From: Streptomyces exfoliatus
GTDB lineage: Bacteria; Actinomycetota; Actinomycetes; Streptomycetales; Streptomycetaceae
Direction of reading: 5' to 3'
Assembly (NCBI RefSeq): GCF_000725545.1
Contig: NZ_JNZP01000012.1
Location: forward strand, 124,001 to 188,000
DNA: 64,000 nucleotides
The position numbers were made by a program, and so were the translations under genes. The notes under the pieces are model-generated. The model searched no databases, had not been told where the DNA came from, and saw nothing but the letters and a program-made list of their open reading frames with translations. Below, piece by piece: positions 60,171 to 64,000 of the stretch (position 1 is the stretch's first letter; each line of letters opens with the position of its first letter).

Positions 60171-62818
60171 GACTTCAGTCCGCGGGAGTGGGCGTACTCC
60201 TCCCAGCCCGTCACCGGGTCGGTCGCGAAGTAGTGGTAGGTCTCCGTCCGTTCGAAGGTGCCGTCACCGGTGAGGTCGTAGCTGATCCGGGCCTGTTGGC
60301 CGAGCCCGACGGCCGTTCCGGCGTCGACCTGGAGGCGGAAGGCGGTGGAGACGCCGGCCTTGAGGGTGCCGTTGACTCCCCTGACCTCGTAGACGAGCGG
60401 CCGGTTCGGCGTCCCGTCGTGGTTGCCGCCCTGCGCCGAGGCGATGGTGTCGCTTCCGGCCGTGGCCCCGGTGGCCGTGGTGAGCGCGCCGCCGGTGCGG
60501 AGCTGGAAGGTGTTGCCGGTGGACGGCTCCGGGTCCGGGTCGGTTCCCGGGCCGCCCGTACCGGTGCCGGTCGCGGTGGAACGGGCCGGTACGGACAGGG
60601 ACTTGCCGTCGGAGAAGGTGACGGTGCGGGCGGTGGAGCCGTGGTTGTGGGCCACGTACGTGCGGGCGGTTCCCTTGGCGAAGACGGCGGAGGTGGGGAT
60701 CGATCCGGTGACCGTCGCGTCGGGGGCGCCGAGGGTGTCGAGCGCGGTGAGCCAGTGGTAGGTGTGGGCCTTGGACTCGCCCGCCTCCGGGGTGTAGCCG
60801 GCATGGCCCGCGTCCCACTTGGCCTTGGCGGCGCCGGGGTCGGCGAAGGACTGGAACTCCCACAGGATGTCGCGCCATTCGACGGCGGGTCCGCCGTTCT
60901 CGCGTTCCAGCTCGGCGATGTTGCGCCGGACGGCGTCCTTGTGACCGCCGAGGTGGAGCGAGCCGCCGGTCACCGGCAGGACGTTGATGCCGTGGATCTC
61001 CTCGGGGTTGGCGGTCCACCAGGTGGAGTAGGCGGCGCCGCTGCCCCACACCATGCCGGCGGTGTCGTGCTGGAAGGAGCCGGGGAAGACCTGCTGGTCG
61101 GCGTCGAACCAGTACTGGGCGATGGCTTCGCCCTCGGTGGTCAGCAGGTACGTGCCCAGGTCGCGGAGCTGGGTGTTCCCGGTGGCCGAGCCCCAGAGGA
61201 CGAGGGCGGCGCTGAGGTTGGTCGACTCGGAGGACGACTCCTGGTTGTTGCCGGCGGCGAAGCCCTGGTGGCCGCTTGCCCAGCTGTGTCCCGCGTAGAC
61301 GTCGAAGCCGCGGAGGAAGGGGTAGGCGGCGTCGGTGCGGCTGGGGTTGGCGGTGTCCCTCACCAGGGTCTTGACCATGGCGCCCCAGGCGGAGTCCGCC
61401 GCCCAGGCCGCGTCGTACTGGGCGACGATCGCGGCGGCGTACACGTAGTAGCCGTAGTGGAAGTGGTGGTCGTTGAGTTCGGTGTCGCTGCCGTAGGAGG
61501 CCGGGTAGCCGGTGAGGGTCTTCCAGTTCGCGTCGTACGAGAACTCGCTCGCCCCACCGGCCGTGAACCAGTCCTGGAGGCGGCCCTTGATCTGGCCGAG
61601 GAGCTTGTCGCGGAGCGCGGTCTCTCCGATCTGCTCGGCGAGCGGCACCAGTTGGGCGAGTTTGCCGAGAGCCTTGCCGGTCCAGTAGGTGTCGACGGCT
61701 CCGGCGAACGGGTCGGCGGAGTTGGCGACCTCGTTGAGGTAGCCGCGCAGCCGGGCGGGGTCGACTCCGGTGCCGCCCGGCAGTCCGGGCAGGGTGGGGG
61801 CGGCCTTCTGGGTGGTGGTGAAGGTGGCCGCCTCCCGGACCTTCATGGCACCGCGGGGCGAGACGTACGTGTACGGGGTGAGCGGGTCGGTGGTGTGCAG
61901 CCACTGGTGGCGGTAGAGCGCCTGGAGGGTGCCGCGCTCGGTGCCCTCCTTGGCCTCGGTGGTGAGGGTGTAGGCGGCCCGGACGGTGCCCGCTTCGTAG
62001 CTCCAGTTCACGGTGGATCCGGTGACGAAGCTGTAGGCGTACTTCCGGTAGGTCGCGAGGGCGTCCGTGGAGGGGAGGACGGCGACGGAGAAGTAGTCCT
62101 TGCCGCCGAGGCCCGCGGTGATGGTGGAGCCGGAGACGTTCCAGTCGGTGCCGCCGGGCGCGAAGAGGGCGTAGTGGTGTCCGGCGACGGTGATGCCGAG
62201 GACGTTGCCCTGGTCGGCGAAGACGGCGGGCGCGGTGGCCGTGGTGATCCGGGCGTCGCCGCCGGAGCCCTTGGCGTACACGAAGGGCATTCCGTGGCCG
62301 ATGGTCGTCCGCAGGGTGCGGGCGCCGTCGGACCAGTAGGGGGTGACGGTCCAGTCGGACCAGGCGTCGGCCTTGGTGTCGGGCGAGTTGAGGCCGGTGA
62401 GGCCGAGGGTGAGATCGCGCTTGTGGGCGAACTCGTACTGGCGACCCTCACCGACGACGGCGGGGGTGGTCGGATAGCCGATCTCAAGGCCCCCGGACAC
62501 GGCCTGGTAGGTCAGCGGATGCCCGTACATGGGGGTGGAGTAGGGGTTGTCCCCGTACCGCTGGTAGGCGAGGGAGGACCACCAGTCGTTCGTGGGGACC
62601 GGTTTGCCCTGGGCGGCGGGGGTGACCTTCGGGGTGACGGGCGCACCGGTGTTGGTGGTGGGGCCGGAGGTTCCGGTCGGACGGGTGTCGGAGTAGCTTC
62701 CGGCGCCCGTGGGGACGGTGGCGGCGGCGGCCGGGGCGGCGGCGGGGCCGAGTCCCAGGGCGGCGAGGGCGGAGACCAGGACCAGCGCGGCGGCCGGCCT
62801 TCTGCGGGGGGCTGGCAT
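60170..62818 (-). CDS. Secreted GH81 endo-1,3-beta-glucanase, 3' end disrupted
   Basis: At least 883 codons encode a Sec signal (RRRPAAALVLVSALAALGLG, cleavage near PAAAA), then a GH81 catalytic domain with SDTELNDHHFHYGYYVYAAA (catalytic Asp region) and QGFAAGNNQESSSESTNLSAAL (conserved Glu cluster). A Gly/Pro linker (TGTGTGGPGTDPDPEPSTG) follows, and then a C-terminal beta domain with TETYHYFATDPVTGWEEY. The enzyme would cut beta-1,3-glucans such as laminarin or fungal wall glucan. ATG 62818 has GAGGTG six bases upstream. After codon 883 the frame enters a 42-bp G/C palindrome and then runs antisense through the lacI-type gene without a stop until 58865, so the true C-terminus, probably some tens of residues, is lost or not resolved. 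A LacI-type operator precedes it. Confidence 0.88.
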
Positions 62819-62839
62819 GAACGGCACCTCATGTCGTCA

Positions 62840-62851
62840 GAGAGCGCTCTC
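62840..62851 (-). promoter_or_regulatory. LacI-type operator GAGAGCGCTCTC before the GH81 gene
   Basis: This perfect 12-bp palindrome sits 21 bp before the GH81 start codon. It shares its core with the sites at 58854 and 62992. Confidence 0.75.
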
Positions 62852-62991
62852 AGATCGCCGGAAACGTAAAACCGCCGAAACAACTGTGTCAAGAGGTTGA
62901 ACACAGGCGGGAGTTGAGAGTGCGTCCCGTCCGTTACGCCTTCGAGCCTTGACGGATGGACTCCTGCACGGGCACGCTCCCCCCGCACGCT

Positions 62992-63005
62992 TGAGAGCGC
63001 TCTCA
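62992..63005 (+). promoter_or_regulatory. LacI-type operator TGAGAGCGCTCTCA before the sugar-receptor gene
   Basis: This perfect 14-bp palindrome lies 38 bp before the start of the receptor gene and is the best of the three glucan-locus sites. Confidence 0.8.
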
Positions 63006-63043
63006 GAGCCTCTCGCTCGTTCCGGAGCCAAGGGAGGCTTCCC

Positions 63044-64000
63044 ATGCCCATCGCCCGAGCCGCGATCACCACCACGAGAAGAGCCGCCGTCCGCCTGGGA
63101 GCGGTCGCGCTCACCGGAGCCCTGCTCGCCGCCTGCGGAGGCGCCTCGGACGACACCTCCGCCGACGGTGCGGGCGGCGAGGTGACCCTCACCGTCGACC
63201 TGTTCGGTTCCTTCGGATACAAGGAGGCCGGGCTGTACGCCGAGTACGAGAAGCTCCACCCCGGCGTCACCATCAAGCAGACGGACACGGAGGACGAGGC
63301 CGACTACTGGAAGTCCCTCCAGACCCGGCTGGCCGGGGGCGCCGGCCTCGCCGACGTCCAGGGCATCGAGGTCGGCCGGATCGCCTCCGTCGCCCAGCAG
63401 CAGGCCGAACGGTTCGAGGACCTGCGCAAGTACGGCGCGGACGGGCTCAAGGACCAGTTCGCCCCCGCCAAGTGGGCCGCCGCCACCGGCAAGGGCGGCG
63501 AGATCCTCGGACTCGGCACGGACGTCGGCCCCGAGGCCATGTGCTACCGCACCGACCTCTTCAAGGCCGCCGGACTGCCGACCGACCGCGAGGAACTCGC
63601 CCGGAAGTGGGCCACCTGGGACGGCTACCTGGCGCTCGGGAAGCAGTACAAGGCGAAGGCCCCCGGCAAGAGCGCCTGGCTCGACAGCGTCGGCAGCCTC
63701 TACTCGATCATGATCGGGCAGGAGAAGGAGCGGTACTACGACGCCTCCGGGAAGCTGATCTGGGAGGACAACCCCGCCCTGCGCACCGCCTGGGACCACT
63801 CCGTCCAGGCGGCCCAGGACGGTCTGAGCGCCAAGCTCGACCAGTGGTCCCCGCAGTGGAACCAGGCCTTCGCGGCCGGCTCCTTCGCCACCATCCCGTG
63901 CCCCGCGTGGATGCTCGGCTACATCAAGGGCCAGGCCGGTGAGGCCGGCAAGGGCAAGTGGGACGTCGCCGCGCTGCCCGGCGGCGCGGGCAACTGGGGC
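63044..64000 (+). CDS. Sugar-binding lipoprotein of an ABC importer (3' end outside window)
   Basis: The first 319 codons are present and the frame is open at the right edge. The signal ends in the lipobox LAACGG (Cys near residue 31). The mature part is an extracellular solute-binding protein family 1 fold: VTLTVDLFGSFGYKEAGL, YEKLHPGVTIKQTDTED, and DVGPEAMCYRTDLFKAAGLP, a usual start of the second lobe. ATG 63044 has AGGGAGG six to seven bases upstream. It probably opens an operon for the permeases and follows the TGAGAGCGCTCTCA operator. With the GH81 enzyme it suggests uptake of beta-1,3-glucan oligosaccharides, but the sugar is inferred. Confidence 0.9.
   Translation, partial: MPIARAAITTTRRAAVRLGAVALTGALLAACGGASDDTSADGAGGEVTLTVDLFGSFGYKEAGLYAEYEKLHPGVTIKQTDTEDEADYWKSLQTRLAGGAGLADVQGIEVGRIASVAQQQAERFEDLRKYGADGLKDQFAPAKWAAATGKGGEILGLGTDVGPEAMCYRTDLFKAAGLPTDREELARKWATWDGYLALGKQYKAKAPGKSAWLDSVGSLYSIMIGQEKERYYDASGKLIWEDNPALRTAWDHSVQAAQDGLSAKLDQWSPQWNQAFAAGSFATIPCPAWMLGYIKGQAGEAGKGKWDVAALPGGAGNWG

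Overview
The window is very GC-rich chromosomal DNA with third-position-GC coding, frequent GTG/TTG starts, four-base ATGA/GTGA gene overlaps, Tat and lipobox signals, and DmdR/IdeR-type iron boxes. Together these point to a Streptomyces or a close relative. I see no rRNA, tRNA, CRISPR array or phage genes.

Region 1 (1-17.4 kb) is a patchwork of metabolic genes. It starts with a partial DUF1269 membrane protein. A 1369-aa assimilatory nitrate reductase follows, fused to a flavodoxin/FAD/NAD(P)H reductase and preceded by a GlnR-like site. Next come a XylFGH-type pentose ABC importer, a BCCT osmolyte/betaine carrier divergent from a GntR/FadR regulator, and a Tat-exported amidohydrolase whose promoter carries a FadR-like operator. 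The region ends with a VOC protein, a PL1 pectate lyase with two LacI-type palindromes, a secreted unknown protein, a GH16-like protein and a protein of unknown function.

Region 2 (17.4-53.8 kb) is a hydroxamate-siderophore locus punctuated by six iron-box matches. Rightward argC(interrupted)-argJ-argB-argD stands behind an iron box and looks like a dedicated ornithine supply. A leftward operon then encodes two FecCD permeases, a FecE-type ATPase, a YtcJ-like amidohydrolase and a 76-aa protein. A rightward pair encodes a heterodimeric ABC exporter. Leftward are an L-ornithine N5-monooxygenase, a lipoprotein receptor, a four-module NRPS (C-A-T x4 plus a terminal C) and an MbtH protein. Rightward are a formyltransferase, a MarR-type regulator, a second receptor and a second FecCD pair. 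Hand-read specificity codes give X-Ser-hydroxyornithine-X', where X and X' have nearly the same code. With a formyltransferase, a starter C domain and a terminal C domain but no thioesterase, this fits a foroxymithine/erythrochelin-type tetrapeptide, probably foroxymithine-like. The product is inferred. A 162-bp MITE-like element sits exactly on the stop codon of the monooxygenase.

Region 3 (53.8-64 kb) holds a 1648-aa protein of unknown function and a beta-1,3-glucan utilisation locus. That locus has a LacI regulator, a secreted GH81 endo-1,3-beta-glucanase and a sugar-binding lipoprotein cut by the window edge. Matching GAGCGCTC palindromes lie upstream of all three genes. The 3' end of the GH81 gene runs into a perfect 42-bp G/C palindrome, after which no credible stop codon follows; this is either an assembly artefact or a real disruption.
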